This document shows positions 19,543 to 29,811 of a stretch of 41,366 bases of DNA, in pieces (within the stretch, counting starts at the first letter, position 1; every line of letters begins with the position of its first letter). The notes beneath the pieces were generated by a model. That model saw only the letters and a program-made list of their open reading frames with translations. It was not told the origin of the DNA and ran no database searches. A program made the position numbers and the translations under genes. This stretch comes from Cytidiella melzeri (taxonomy: Eukaryota > Basidiomycota > Agaricomycetes > Polyporales > Irpicaceae), in contig JABYQR010000381.1 in assembly GCA_022592445.1 (NCBI GenBank), positions 1 through 41,366 on the forward strand. The letters are read 5' to 3'.

Positions 19543-20964
19543 GAAATCACCAAAACTCTCCTCTACTGCGAAACCATCGAGATGGGCCATAAACTTGTGA
19601 AGTACTTGCAAACACGGCTCCCACAGCGCTTACGAAGCGAGCGAAATATCTTCATTCGACACGCTCACTCGCTCAACTGCCATCAATGCAAAACGGAGAC
19701 AGTGAACTCGCTATACCAAACTGGTGATGAGCGAGTTACTGCCATCGTGGTTTCAACAGATGTGCTGGGCGTTGGTATGGATGTACCGGACTGCGACCGG
19801 GTGATTTGTTTTCCTACCCCGTCGAGCATGGCCTCGATGATTCAGAGAATTGGCCGCACATCGCGAGCACGCAAGCGCCACGGGACCGCATATGTATATA
19901 TCAAGAAGAACGACATCGAAGCAGCAACAGCGTACCTGCCAATAGCTGCCCTGGACCGGCGTTTCCTTCCTTCAGCTTAATCTGTGGCACACCATGACCA
20001 CAACGATACCCGGCAGGCCATTGAATCTGCGGAGTCGAAGAAGATCCCAGCAAAGATTGCTTCTCGCATTAAGTCTGATGCATTCATCAAGAACACGTCA
20101 CTTTGGCTCGTTGTTGCCCCATACGTACGGAACGTGTGCATTGTGCGACAAATAAATGTCATTCAAGGGAACCCGGGTATTGACCGCAACTGTAGCCGCT
20201 GCAGTTCTTGCGCATCGCCTCCTCATCTCCTTCCTGTCACTCCCTCTCATCGTCCCGAGTCTGGCCGTGCTAGTCAGTCTAATATGACTTCTCACCCCCA
20301 ACCTGCTATCACGGAGGACGTTGAACAACCGCGATATCTCAAGCTTACCGCAGCGGATATTGAACGACTCGCAGGACAACTCGAAGATGCAGCTTTCAAG
20401 ATTCGCACCCGTGCTCCATATCAGCCAAACTGCCTCTTCATTGGAAGCAAGGCCTTTCTCAACTCTACATGGATCTCCCGTATCATTGATAGGTTTTTAC
20501 TTATCACTACAAAGGACGTGCTCAAGGCCCGACTTGAGGGATGGGAATACTGGGACGGTTACGGAGATGCTTTATGGCTTGAGGTGGCGCGGCTTAGAGA
20601 TGAGATGCGAGAGGCATTGGAACAAAAGCATCAGGACGCACTGCAGCGAAGTAAGCTGCAGCGTCAAGCAAAGGTGCGCCAAGAAAGAGAGGTTCGCGAG
20701 TCCCTCGCAGCCGCAGGTCTTTCCAGTATCAAACGGGTAACACTACTCCTCCGCCCGTCACCTGCTCCTGTGTCTCTTGATGCAGATAAAGAGAACACAC
20801 TTCAAAACTTCGACTCTACCGCATCAGCAAGTATTGATGCTGATCTACCTAGCAGTCCGCCTAGGGAGCCTTTGTCGCCTCATCGGAAGCGGGTATCAAC
20901 GGCCAATGATATTCTGCTATTGATGTCACCATGTCGAGATAAAAGGCAATGTCAAATGCCATGA
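19543..20964 (+). pseudogene. RecQ-like helicase, 3' part
   Basis: It resumes the helicase exactly at the duplicated GAAAT. The C-terminal helicase lobe shows TLLYCETIEMGHKLVKYL, motif V as VVSTDVLGVGMDVP and motif VI as QRIGRTSRAR. A TAA at 19978-19980 then stops the frame, but the same frame stays open beyond it: LWLVVAPYVRN, VRQINVIQGNPGIDRNC and RCSSC resemble the Cys-containing region that follows the helicase core in fungal RecQ proteins, and the rest is a helical, charged tail ending at 20964. So the gene had acquired a nonsense codon as well as the Gypsy-1 insertion, or the stop marks a shorter allele. Only 113 bp separate its end from the end of the convergent DUF6589 gene. Confidence 0.8.
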
Positions 20965-21077
20965 ACGACAAAATTGTACGTGGTCTTAATAGTGGAAATT
21001 CTGCACTGTACTGACTCCGAATGTAATTAGGCTTCTCTTGTAGATAATAGTACGTGAATTGAATGATATTACAGTTA

Positions 21078-24000
21078 CTACACATTGTTTGCATCGTCAA
21101 CATCATTGTCATCATCAGAGGTGTCATCATGCTCATCCAATATAAGTTCCCCATCTTGCCAAATGTGTGGTAAGGGTATGTTGTGCTCGCCAGTTGCGTC
21201 TTCGATATCCGTGCCACCTGTACCACTATCTTCTTCCTCTGTGTCTTCCTCTACCTCCATAGCTGACTCATCCCGGTTGTGCAGATTGCTAGCATTGAAC
21301 ATTGTGCGATTCACAAAATCGGCTATTCGGGATGTAGACGCAAAACGCGCATGTCTAGTAGCAAAGTCATCCGCAGCCGTAAAGCCATATATGTGGTTCG
21401 CTCGAAATCGATGGAGCTCATGCTCACGCATCGTGCGCCCAAGATGTTGGAGAGCTACGGCCTTCTTCTTCTTCTTATGCCGGCCAGGCTTTCCACCTAT
21501 ACCCGCTGCCGTGCGTAGTGACTCCTTGACATCAAGGAAGTATCGAATATTGAGAGATATGACCTCCTTGAAGAACTGCGCACCAAACGGCGTGTTGCGT
21601 TGTCCCGACATTCTCTTCAGTAGGTTGATGTTGTGCTCCATCATCAGATCCATGGGAAACCAGCGGCCTTTGTGTCCTGTTAGATTACATAGCCAATTAT
21701 TGAGCACTGCTTGCTTGAGCTCATCGGAGTACTCGTACTCAAAGTTACAAGCCAGTTCAAGCAGCTCGTTTGTATACTTGCTTTTCCCGCATCCGCAGAA
21801 TGTGAACGTCCATACCTAGATAAGTTAAATCAGACCCGCCGTCGAAGACTGCCATAGAAGAAATTAGTAAGCCGACATACTGCCATAACGTTCATTGCAC
21901 GACCAATATGTCCATCCGCAACTGCAGAGTGGAACTCGTAATGCAACATAATATCCCTCATGCGAAGAATCGTATTGGCGAGAACTTGATCTCCGGCTGG
22001 AGCGGCAGGAGCTGTCTGTCCACGAAACGGACTAACCCACGGCTTGCCAACAGGGAAATAATGTGATGAGTCAGGGTCTCTCCGTGCTCGCTCGGCACTC
22101 CATGTACTCAAGTACATAGCTACAATCTTCTCAGCAGCAACGAGAAGCTGCTCAATAGTAGCCGCCCGGGATCTTGGGAGAAATATGCTGGGAGATCCTC
22201 CGTGCAGTAGTACTCCCTAGATTAAAGTTATTAATGATTTGCCATACAGCTTGAAGATGAGACGAGACGACAGGATGCTTACCGCCAGCAGTCGATGATC
22301 TCGACACGGAGAGTATCAAACACGAGAGCTTGTGCTGGGTAATAATCCGGCTGTTTCACGTTCTTGACCTTGCGGCCGAGTAGCTTGTTCACACATGCCA
22401 GTGTGGATATATCGTCTTCAAAACCACTCTTGGGACCCCAATGTGTTGCAAGTATACGCTCCAGATCTGCCCAACCCATGTGCCATAGTTGAATTATTGG
22501 GAGAACCCAGCCATAACGGTCATACCCGTGAGGACAGCTGTCAAGTAGCTTCTTCAAGTGGCGAATCTTCTCGATGGTTGACTGGTCACCAGTGACAATG
22601 GTGAGGACCTTTGCTGCCTCGTCTTTCTCTAATCCAAGCTGCTTCAGCATAAGATCGTCAATGACATCGTGATTACCACGTGTGCTTCCCTCATCGTGCT
22701 CGGAGCTGGCAAGTGGGTACACCTCAGTGCGGCGTCCATCCCTCATGCGATGTTTGGCCAAGTCAACATGGAGTCAGCGATTGAGATGTTCCTGCAAAGG
22801 TGAAAGGCACGGAACCTCTTGAATGAGATGTGAGGCGACATGGACAGTCATAACATCGTGGAGACCTTGCCAGTCTATCCGCTTCTGGAGAAGAGCAACA
22901 CTCAGCTCTTTACGCTGTTGCTTCGCCTGTGCTTCTTCCAATACGTGAACATCGAACGCACGAGCAGGATCACAATCCTCAACCACAACATACGCTGACG
23001 CAGTCCCACTATCCATCATGTCTCGCTCACCCAGCTCACCGTCATACACACGTCGTTGGCGATTGATGTTGTCATATGCAAACATAGAATTTCTCCGTAC
23101 AGCCGACGTGCGGATAATGGCCTGCGCAGAGGCTGAAAGTCCCTTAAGCACCTCCAAGACTGTTGCGTACGACACCGAAAGCCCATCCTCCCCAGTACGT
23201 CGTAGACACCTTGTGCAGCCGAGTTGGCAAACAACCACACGCCCATGAGCTTTTGGAACACGGTGAATCGCAAATTCCTGGCGTTCAAAAGCATCATGAA
23301 GGCGGTCAATATAATCTATGTGATGTACCTCGATAAGTTTTTGGACAGGAAGGTTTATATACAACTTACTATCAGCGGATCTCTTCGATTTCTTCCCTTG
23401 CCGGTTGGCTCGTGCTCATGAACAAGGAGCGGGGGACTTTCCGAGGAGCTTGAGCTTTGCGCTGGTGTCGATGTCGTATGCGCAGGTGAACCACTGCGCG
23501 AAGAATCCTCTTCGAAAGCAGGGATATCACCTGGTGCGAGATGACTCGGACGCGCCCGGTTCCTCTTCTCCGCAGGGATAGCCACGGCTTTAAGAAGGCG
23601 CATGCACGTCGGACTCTTCTTGCGAACCTCCTCGGCCACACAATGAAACGAAAAGCTGGTTGCAAAATCCCAGGTCATTTCCTTGGCGAGACGGAGGCTA
23701 CTACCAGGTGAGACCAGCTCCTGTGCTTCATCATCCACCAAGCCTTCGACAAGCCCTATAGCCCATTGTTGCAGCTTATACCGCGCCATAGTTGTCTCGT
23801 CTGGGCAATGTTTCTGCGTGTTAGGGGTTTGCGACTGCCTTTTGGCCTTCGGCGCGGAGAACCTGCTGTGGTAAAGAATTTCGACGAGAGTGATGACATC
23901 GAATGTGTCGGAGCGGCCATTGAGAAAGCTGGAGACCATCTGAGAAAGTGAGAGAGACTTGTTTCCATTGCGGTCTGATGCCACAGTGAACAGCTGCACA

Positions 24001-24161
24001 AGAAACTCGCCTAGAGAGTGGAAGCCGTTGTCCTTCATAGACTCCAAGACACGGTCAAGACGAAAGCTTCTCTCAGCGGGGGCCGCCGTGATTCCCGGCT
24101 GATGGACTTGAATGTCCATTATTTGCATCTCGTACGAGTGCAAGCCACGACGAGCAGACAT
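21078..24161 (-). pseudogene. DUF6589-family protein, multi-exon, with frame breaks
   Basis: Start Met at 24161 (MSARRGLHSYEMQ). The N-terminal part LDRVLESMKDNGFHSLGEFL, the middle FQKLMGVWLFANSAAQGVYD and MFAYDNINRQRR, the block TIVTGDQSTIEKIRHLKKLL with WVLPIIQLWHMGWADLERIL, and the C-terminal CGKSKYTNELLELACNFEYE with LNNWLCNL follow the order I know for fungal DUF6589 proteins, whose function is not established. Probable introns, all GT..AG: 23316-23369, 22217-22282 and 21816-21880. Three lesions break it: a one-base shift near 23177-23182, an in-frame TGA at 22774-22776, and a one-base shift near 22170. The tail is Asp/Glu-rich. It is convergent with the helicase gene. The conserved Asp and His residues recall nuclease or transposase folds, but that is only a guess. 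Confidence 0.75.
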
Positions 24162-24399
24162 ATCGTGGATGAGCTGATGGAACGGAGGCGATCAAGAGGC
24201 GACGAGCAAAAACGCGACGTCTAATCAACGAGCGCTAACGCGCAAGCGTTGCAGCCAAAAAGGGAAGAAAAACCCAAATAGGGAGCTCCTCGATAAGCAG
24301 GGCGCGTCAGAACTCAGACTAGCTACAACTGTCGCATAGCGGATGTGCGTTTACCGCTAGGCGGCATGGTGGTAGCGGTAGCGGCAAATCCTCCATGCC

Positions 24400-25222
24400 C
24401 CCCAGGAAGTCGTACATCTTCGGCCCCTTGAGATCGACCTTCACTCCTACTGAAATACCGCGCCTGACCCATCCTTGAACCTGCTGGTTCCCCCTTACAA
24501 TTCGCACACCCTCTGAGGTGCGACGCCCGCCCGCATAAAACGAGTCTCCAGACAACGCCCGGAATGCCATGGATCATTGTTCCCAGAAGATTAGACCGAC
24601 TTGTAATGGATTCCCTGAGGAAACAGTGCAGCTGTATCCGGTCTAGCTCCAGCACATTTTCTGGTGTGACGGGAGGAAGTGATTGTCTTGTCCACTGTGG
24701 GACACCGACGGGAGGGTTGTGACGATTCTTGACATATGGATCATTGGGGTTGTACGCCAGATGGATTTGCTTCCGAGGAGTAGCGGCGTGAACGTAGCTC
24801 ATGTACATGAGGTTGTCCCGGATGGTCGTGTAGTAGTGGTCGCTCTCGCGACTTTGATGTGTGTCCTCAAGAATTACGTTGACATGAGGAATAGGAAGAC
24901 GGGTTTCTGGGTCATGTTGAAGAGGTTTGCGGGGAAGTGGAAGCTTTGCCAACCATCCGCGGCGAGTCGCCGTGTGGCCCAACTGAGTGTACAACCCGAG
25001 CGGTGGACGTAGCGGTGTTCATCTTCCAGACGACATCGTCAGTGTAGCATCAGATGCATGAACGTCGACACGCACCTTGTACTCTACGGGACAATAGCTG
25101 CGAATCTGGACACGTCGTCGAGGTTGGGGCGGATGGCGAGTGTCGAAAGCAATGTCACGGTCGAGCTCAAGCGCCTCAAAACTCCCACGCTTTGGAGGAT
25201 TTGTGTGTGCGGCTCCGTACAT
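24400..25222 (-). pseudogene. Truncated mitochondrial ribosomal protein uL5m gene
   Basis: The translation between about 24980 and 24590 (LGHTATRRGWLAKLPLPRKP, VNVILEDTHQSRESDHYYTT, YNPNDPYVKNRHNPPVG, TPENVLELDRIQLHCFLRES) and, after a frame shift near 24571-24577, MAFRALSGDSFYAGGRRTSE and VGVKVDLKGPKMYDFLGG match fungal mitochondrial large-subunit protein uL5 (MRPL7 type). This nuclear-encoded protein binds 5S-like or central-protuberance structures in the mitoribosome. The homology stops at about 24400, so the conserved C-terminal third is missing. Upstream, 25084-25222 (MYGAAHTNPPKRGSFEALEL) may be the N-terminal exon, joined by a putative intron 24983-25075. Truncation plus frameshift make this copy a pseudogene; an intact copy must exist elsewhere. 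Confidence 0.7.
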
Positions 25223-25519
25223 ATGTACACCCGCCCCATCTCCTTGCCCCTGAAGTTGCCCAAGGCCAATCGGCCTGGCAGCCGTACTCTAACATGTTAT
25301 GGGATCGAGAAAGTCATCCTCTCATGAGCTGCCGACGCTGGACACGATTCTCAGCAAGGGGGACAGACGGACTTGAGCAGGCGCCCGAAAAGAAGCAGAG
25401 CAATAGTACGGAGCGGTGCGTTTACTGTGTCTCACTACTGCGCTGTGTAAGGCTTTGTATACTGGCTGGTTTCCTCCCTTTGTAGGCTCGTTGGAGTTCG
25501 TGTTTTGGAGAGTCAATAT

Positions 25520-25545
25520 TGTAAAGAGCAGGGCGAGTGCACACG
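25520..25545 (-). repeat. 3' LTR of Copia-2, distal piece
   Basis: Reads TGTAAAGAGCAGGGCGA then GTGCACACG and continues, after removal of the MULE, at 29497. It is identical to 32956-32981 of the 5' LTR. The last 9 bases (25537-25545) are the MULE target duplication. Confidence 0.85.
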
Positions 25546-25911
25546 GGACAGTCAGCCCGCACAACCAGTTGCCTTATTGGGTGGTCACGTGCACGTGTCG
25601 GCAACTCGGCGGGCTCGTGGCCGAGATAGCGATCGTAGTGAGTGGACGGCGGTTCAGTGTGAGGTTCAGCTCGCGGTTCGCAACAATAGCAGTACTATGC
25701 AGATTTGAAAACCACGCGAAACATTGATGTGCTAACACGCTAATAAGTGGCAATAAGAAGCCCGGTCCCAAAGTAAGAAAACATCAAATAAATTTGTTTA
25801 TAGCATAAGTAAAATTGTGAAGTCCGGTGTAGTGCGACTGACGACGCGGCTGGGTCACGTCGCATCATAGTATAAGCCACGAGATTTTCACTGTGGGTCT
25901 CATTCCATACC
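25546..25911 (+). repeat. Left terminal inverted repeat of the MULE
   Basis: Reverse complement of 29123-29487 with about three small differences (for example gaaaacc versus gaaaccc, and one extra base near 25904). The transposase start codon lies two bases beyond its inner end, so the TIR probably contains the promoter. Confidence 0.93.
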
Positions 25912-25912
25912 A

Positions 25913-28900
25913 ATGTCAATCCCACGCCCACTACAGAAGAGGAGCAGAAAAACTCACTCGGCCCAGACTCAACAGGGGTTCAGGGGCTTTGTACATGTGG
26001 ATGAAGCAGTCGCCAGTGGAGCAGCACCTTATAGACAGCCCCGTGAGCTGTCCAGTATTTATCTTGATCACCTCGCTCTTGACTCAAGCCAACGCGATGC
26101 AATCGCGGGCATCTACCAGCGTCATGAACACTTCATTCAGAAATTCGACACAAAGAGCGAGCAGGACCAACTCACCGCAAGTGCAGTTTTGGCGGCCAAC
26201 CTGATCGATTTTGACGACCTCGAGGCTTTGCAAAATAAATGGTGTAGTAGATGGTCAAAGAAGGATGGCTCAGGGGAGAGGGAGACTCGGAGGGTTCTGT
26301 ATCAATGGTGAGTATGGCTTATACTGGACACGAAGGCTGAAACACACCGGATAGAAAGTTCGTGCAGTTACAATCATACTGAGCGCGGCTCAGCAAAGCG
26401 GAACAATCCCTTTGATTCTACCGGGTGTTTAGCTCACTGCGAAATCCTGTACCACACTCAGACTCACCAAATAATCCTTATCCGCGGCTACCTCGATTAT
26501 AATGAGAAATGCCGTACCAGCCCCATCTCACGATCACCTGTCTGGCCGGTTCATCCATCAGTATATGAAGATGCTCTTCGCCGTCTGAAGGCAGGTGTCT
26601 CTCTCGAAGAGGTGAAGAAAATCAACCGCAAACTTTTTGCAACTCACGGCTATGATGACATGCCTCGAGACATTACGACATCCCGCTACCGCTGGCTTCT
26701 TCATAATAGCGACAACCGCTCGCTCTATCGGCAGTTCCATCGTCTACAAGGAGTCAAGATCATTCAGAAAGACTACATCAATCTTCATGAATGGCTTGAT
26801 CAAGACTCACCGCAGTTCAACAGAACACTTTTCGAGGCAATCTTCCATTATGCGCCTCGAACTGCACATGAAGGACGTCTGGAAGTCTGCATAGCCACAC
26901 CGGAAATGAAGGCCGCAGCTTGGAAATATGGGCACCACTCGCAGGTGCTTCTCGACGGAACGTTCGGCATCAGTGACAAGAAGATGCTGCTATTTATTGT
27001 AATGGGCATTGATGAGAAGAACCGCGGAATACCTCTTGCCTTTCTTCTGTTTTCTGCACCGGGCTCGAATCAGAAGACAGCCGCAGGCTACGATACAGAC
27101 GTCCTCACGAGGCTCTTGAATGCATGGAGGCTGGCAATGAGTAGTCAAGACGATGAAGAATTTGAGGTGTGGGTGGCAATTACGGACACTGACCTGATGG
27201 AACGCGGTGCCCTCCTTCGGGTTTTTCCTCGTGTGCTACTGCTGATATGCAAGTTCCACTTGCGGCAGTCATGGAAGAATCACCGGCTAAAGGTATTGAA
27301 GGGTTCTTCTTCTGAACATCACGACGTTCGACAGCGTCTTCGGCGACTGGAGGACCTTCTCCTTGAATCGGAGGACTTCAGGAGCGCTCGAGCACTGGTC
27401 ACCAACGAGAAGGTGAATATGATTGCTCTGCAAGATTCAAGTGAGTGTGACTCAGCAGTTGCGGAGGGTGCATTGAAGCATCTAGAATATTTGGACACAT
27501 ACTGGCTTCGCGAGGCCCTTTGGCAGAGTTGGTCAAAAGCGGGACGACTCCGAGCAGCAGTGTTCTTGAAGCGCACTATAAACGAGATTGTTCCCACAAC
27601 GAATCATCTTGAGTCGTTCAATGGAGTTCTGAAACGGAAGCACTTACGGCGATGGCAGAATAGCGGGCGCCGACTTCACATCGACATCCTCGTTCACATT
27701 CTCATCCTATATGCCCTCCCGTCCATCTTTCAGCAACGCGCTGTCGAAGACATGGAGACTCACCGACGGAACACAATGCTGAAACAACTCCCTGGCGGCT
27801 CTGCGATTATGGATGTACACGGGCGCACATCAGTCCCCTTCACGCCAATCGCATACTGGGCTGTTGACGAGGAGAGAGATCTAGGAGCCGTGTCTCTTGT
27901 CACCAATAACCAGATCAGCATTCCAACCCTGGATGATCAGTCGGGCACGTACACTTTCATGTGCTACTCATCCCTCGCTATGGAGCACGACCAGAATCCT
28001 GTGACGTACACGATCTCGTTTTCCGGTGGCGACACTGTGACTTGCAGCTGTCCCGACTTTCAACGCCGCGGCGGCGCCTGCAAGCATATCCGTGCAGCAG
28101 TCGTGCGTGCTGAGATCCTTCGCACAACACAGAATCTTCGGCTACCTGTGTTTCGATCATGGCTGCCGAATACCGAAGAGGAGGCGTACCTGGTTCAAGC
28201 TCGTCGTCGTGCTGCAGCAATATCCATCTCCCAGCCCTCCGAATTCTCCGAGCCGTCATCATCATCCCTGTTCGAGGTGAACCTCAATCCTATTACCCGT
28301 GCGTCACTTGTAATCGACGAGATTGTGCGCGAAAGTGCAGATCTCACCTCGATGAATGGGTTGAACACAGGCCTCTCCTTTTCGCAAGTGGTGGAGGACT
28401 CCGACATGGACAACGACAACCCCCTCGACATCGATGCTCGCACCGAACGCACGAGTGAGACTGGGTCTGGTTACACCAGCCCGAACACTATTGAAGATGA
28501 TGACGAGGATGACACGCTGGCATCCTCTGTCGCCACGTCTGATAGGCCAGCGCACCACGGCGGGGACTTCGCGGAACTCGAACGGTCGAATCAGCAAGCA
28601 CTCAACGAGCAAACTATAGCACGCACATTCCATGACCTAGAGGTCGTCACACCCAAACTTGTCCAACTCAGTGATTGGCTAAGTCAAGCTCATCTCGATG
28701 AAGCTGCAGACACGGACATTCAACGCGCGCAGGGTCTCCGCTCGAGCCTGAAGACCATTGTCGGACACCTCGACCGCATGCTTTGTTTACATGACCCTGG
28801 ATTGCTAGGTACCTTCAGGTCTTCTTATTCCCCTCCGCCTCCATCCATTCGTTTAACACAACGAATATACCCTGATATTATGGCACCCCCTGCTGAGAGA

Positions 28901-28939
28901 CGTGCACAGAAGCGCAAAGAATCATACAATGTACACTAG
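25913..28939 (+). CDS. MULE transposase (DDE domain plus SWIM zinc finger)
   Basis: Two exons, 25913-26307 and 26359-28939, give 991 residues; the 51-bp intron (gtgagt...aaag) restores an open frame into the long second exon. It cuts the transposon out and reinserts it, using the TIRs. N-terminal to the catalytic core is a Cys/His-containing region (CSCSYNHTERG, CLAHCEIL, H) that may be the WRKY/FLYWCH-like DNA-binding finger usual in MULEs. The DDE core shows LLDGTFGISD (Asp about 331), AITDTDLMERG (Asp about 408) with the adjoining CKFHLRQSW, and NHLESFNGVLKR (Glu about 550). A SWIM zinc finger follows, CSCPDFQ...CKH (about 694-708), then a Ser/Glu/Asp-rich tail. No frame break is visible. 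The start two bases inside the left TIR boundary fits the family. Confidence 0.92.
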
Positions 28940-29122
28940 TGGTACTCATCACTACTCGTGGCCATCCCAATCAACCTATGTCACACCTGCCCAATCCTTG
29001 CACTCGTTCGAGACACAGTCAAATGCTCGGGTTTGTATCGCGTTCAACTATTCGACCCGTCCGTTGCGAACCGCGCGCTGGCGCTGAACCGCCGTCCTCT
29101 CACTGGAATCGCTATCTTAGTT

Positions 29123-29487
29123 GGTATGAATGAGACCCACAGTGTAAATCTCGTGGCTTATACTATGATGCGACGTGACCCAGCCGCGTCGTCAGTCGCA
29201 CTACACCGGACTTCACAATTTTACTTATGCTATAAACAAATTTATTTGATGTTTTCTTACTTTGGGACCGGGCTTCTTATTGCCACTTATTAGCGTGTTA
29301 GCACATCAATGTTTCGCGTGGGTTTCAAATCTGCATAGTACTGCTATTGTTGCGAACCGCGAGCTGAACCTCACACTGAACCGCCGTCCACTCACTACGA
29401 TCGCTATCTCGGCCACGAGCCCGCCGAGTTGCCGACACGTGCACGTGACCACCCAATAAGGCAACTGGTTGTGCGGGCTGACTGTCC
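29123..29487 (+). repeat. Right terminal inverted repeat of the MULE
   Basis: Ends GCGGGCTGACTGTCC, the reverse complement of the left terminus, and is followed by the second GTGCACACG. Confidence 0.93.
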
Positions 29488-29811
29488 GTGCACACGAGAT
29501 TGAGCGAAATGAGATGATAAAATTAAAACTGAAACTGTACATGGTTTTTATATATTTTACTAAAAGCGGAAAGACAAAATAAAGTAATAAGTAAAAAGGT
29601 GGTGATTAAGTCATTATGAGCGGGTCTGCGGAATGAAGTGGAGAACGGGATAATAGAAAGAAACTTATGCGCGTAGAATATAGGAATACCGTAGCGGAAC
29701 GTACCAATACAAATAGAAATGAGCAAACGGAAGCATACGGCGTTAAACGGATAACGCGGCCAATCGTTGATGAGCGCATTGGCGCATCACTCGGTGGACC
29801 TTGTATTAACA
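29488..29811 (-). repeat. 3' LTR of Copia-2, proximal piece
   Basis: Starts with the duplicated 9 bp and then matches 32982-33257 (one difference seen, ttatgc versus ttgtgc), continuing 39 bp further to ...CTTGTATTAACA. The minus-strand start TGTTAATACAAGG directly follows a polypurine tract. Confidence 0.88.

Larger units (their letters stand above)
25546..29487 (+). mobile_element. Mutator-like (MULE) DNA transposon, 3.9 kb, nested in the Copia-2 LTR
   Basis: Terminal inverted repeats of about 366 bp (25546-25911 and 29123-29487) begin GGACAGTCAGCCCGCAC and differ at only a few positions. The insertion is flanked by the 9-bp direct repeat GTGCACACG (25537-25545 and 29488-29496), as expected for MULEs, and the empty site is seen intact in the other Copia-2 LTR at 32973-32981. 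It carries one two-exon transposase gene with complete catalytic and zinc-finger motifs. Long near-identical TIRs, a perfect duplication and an intact gene suggest a recently mobile, possibly autonomous element. Confidence 0.95.
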
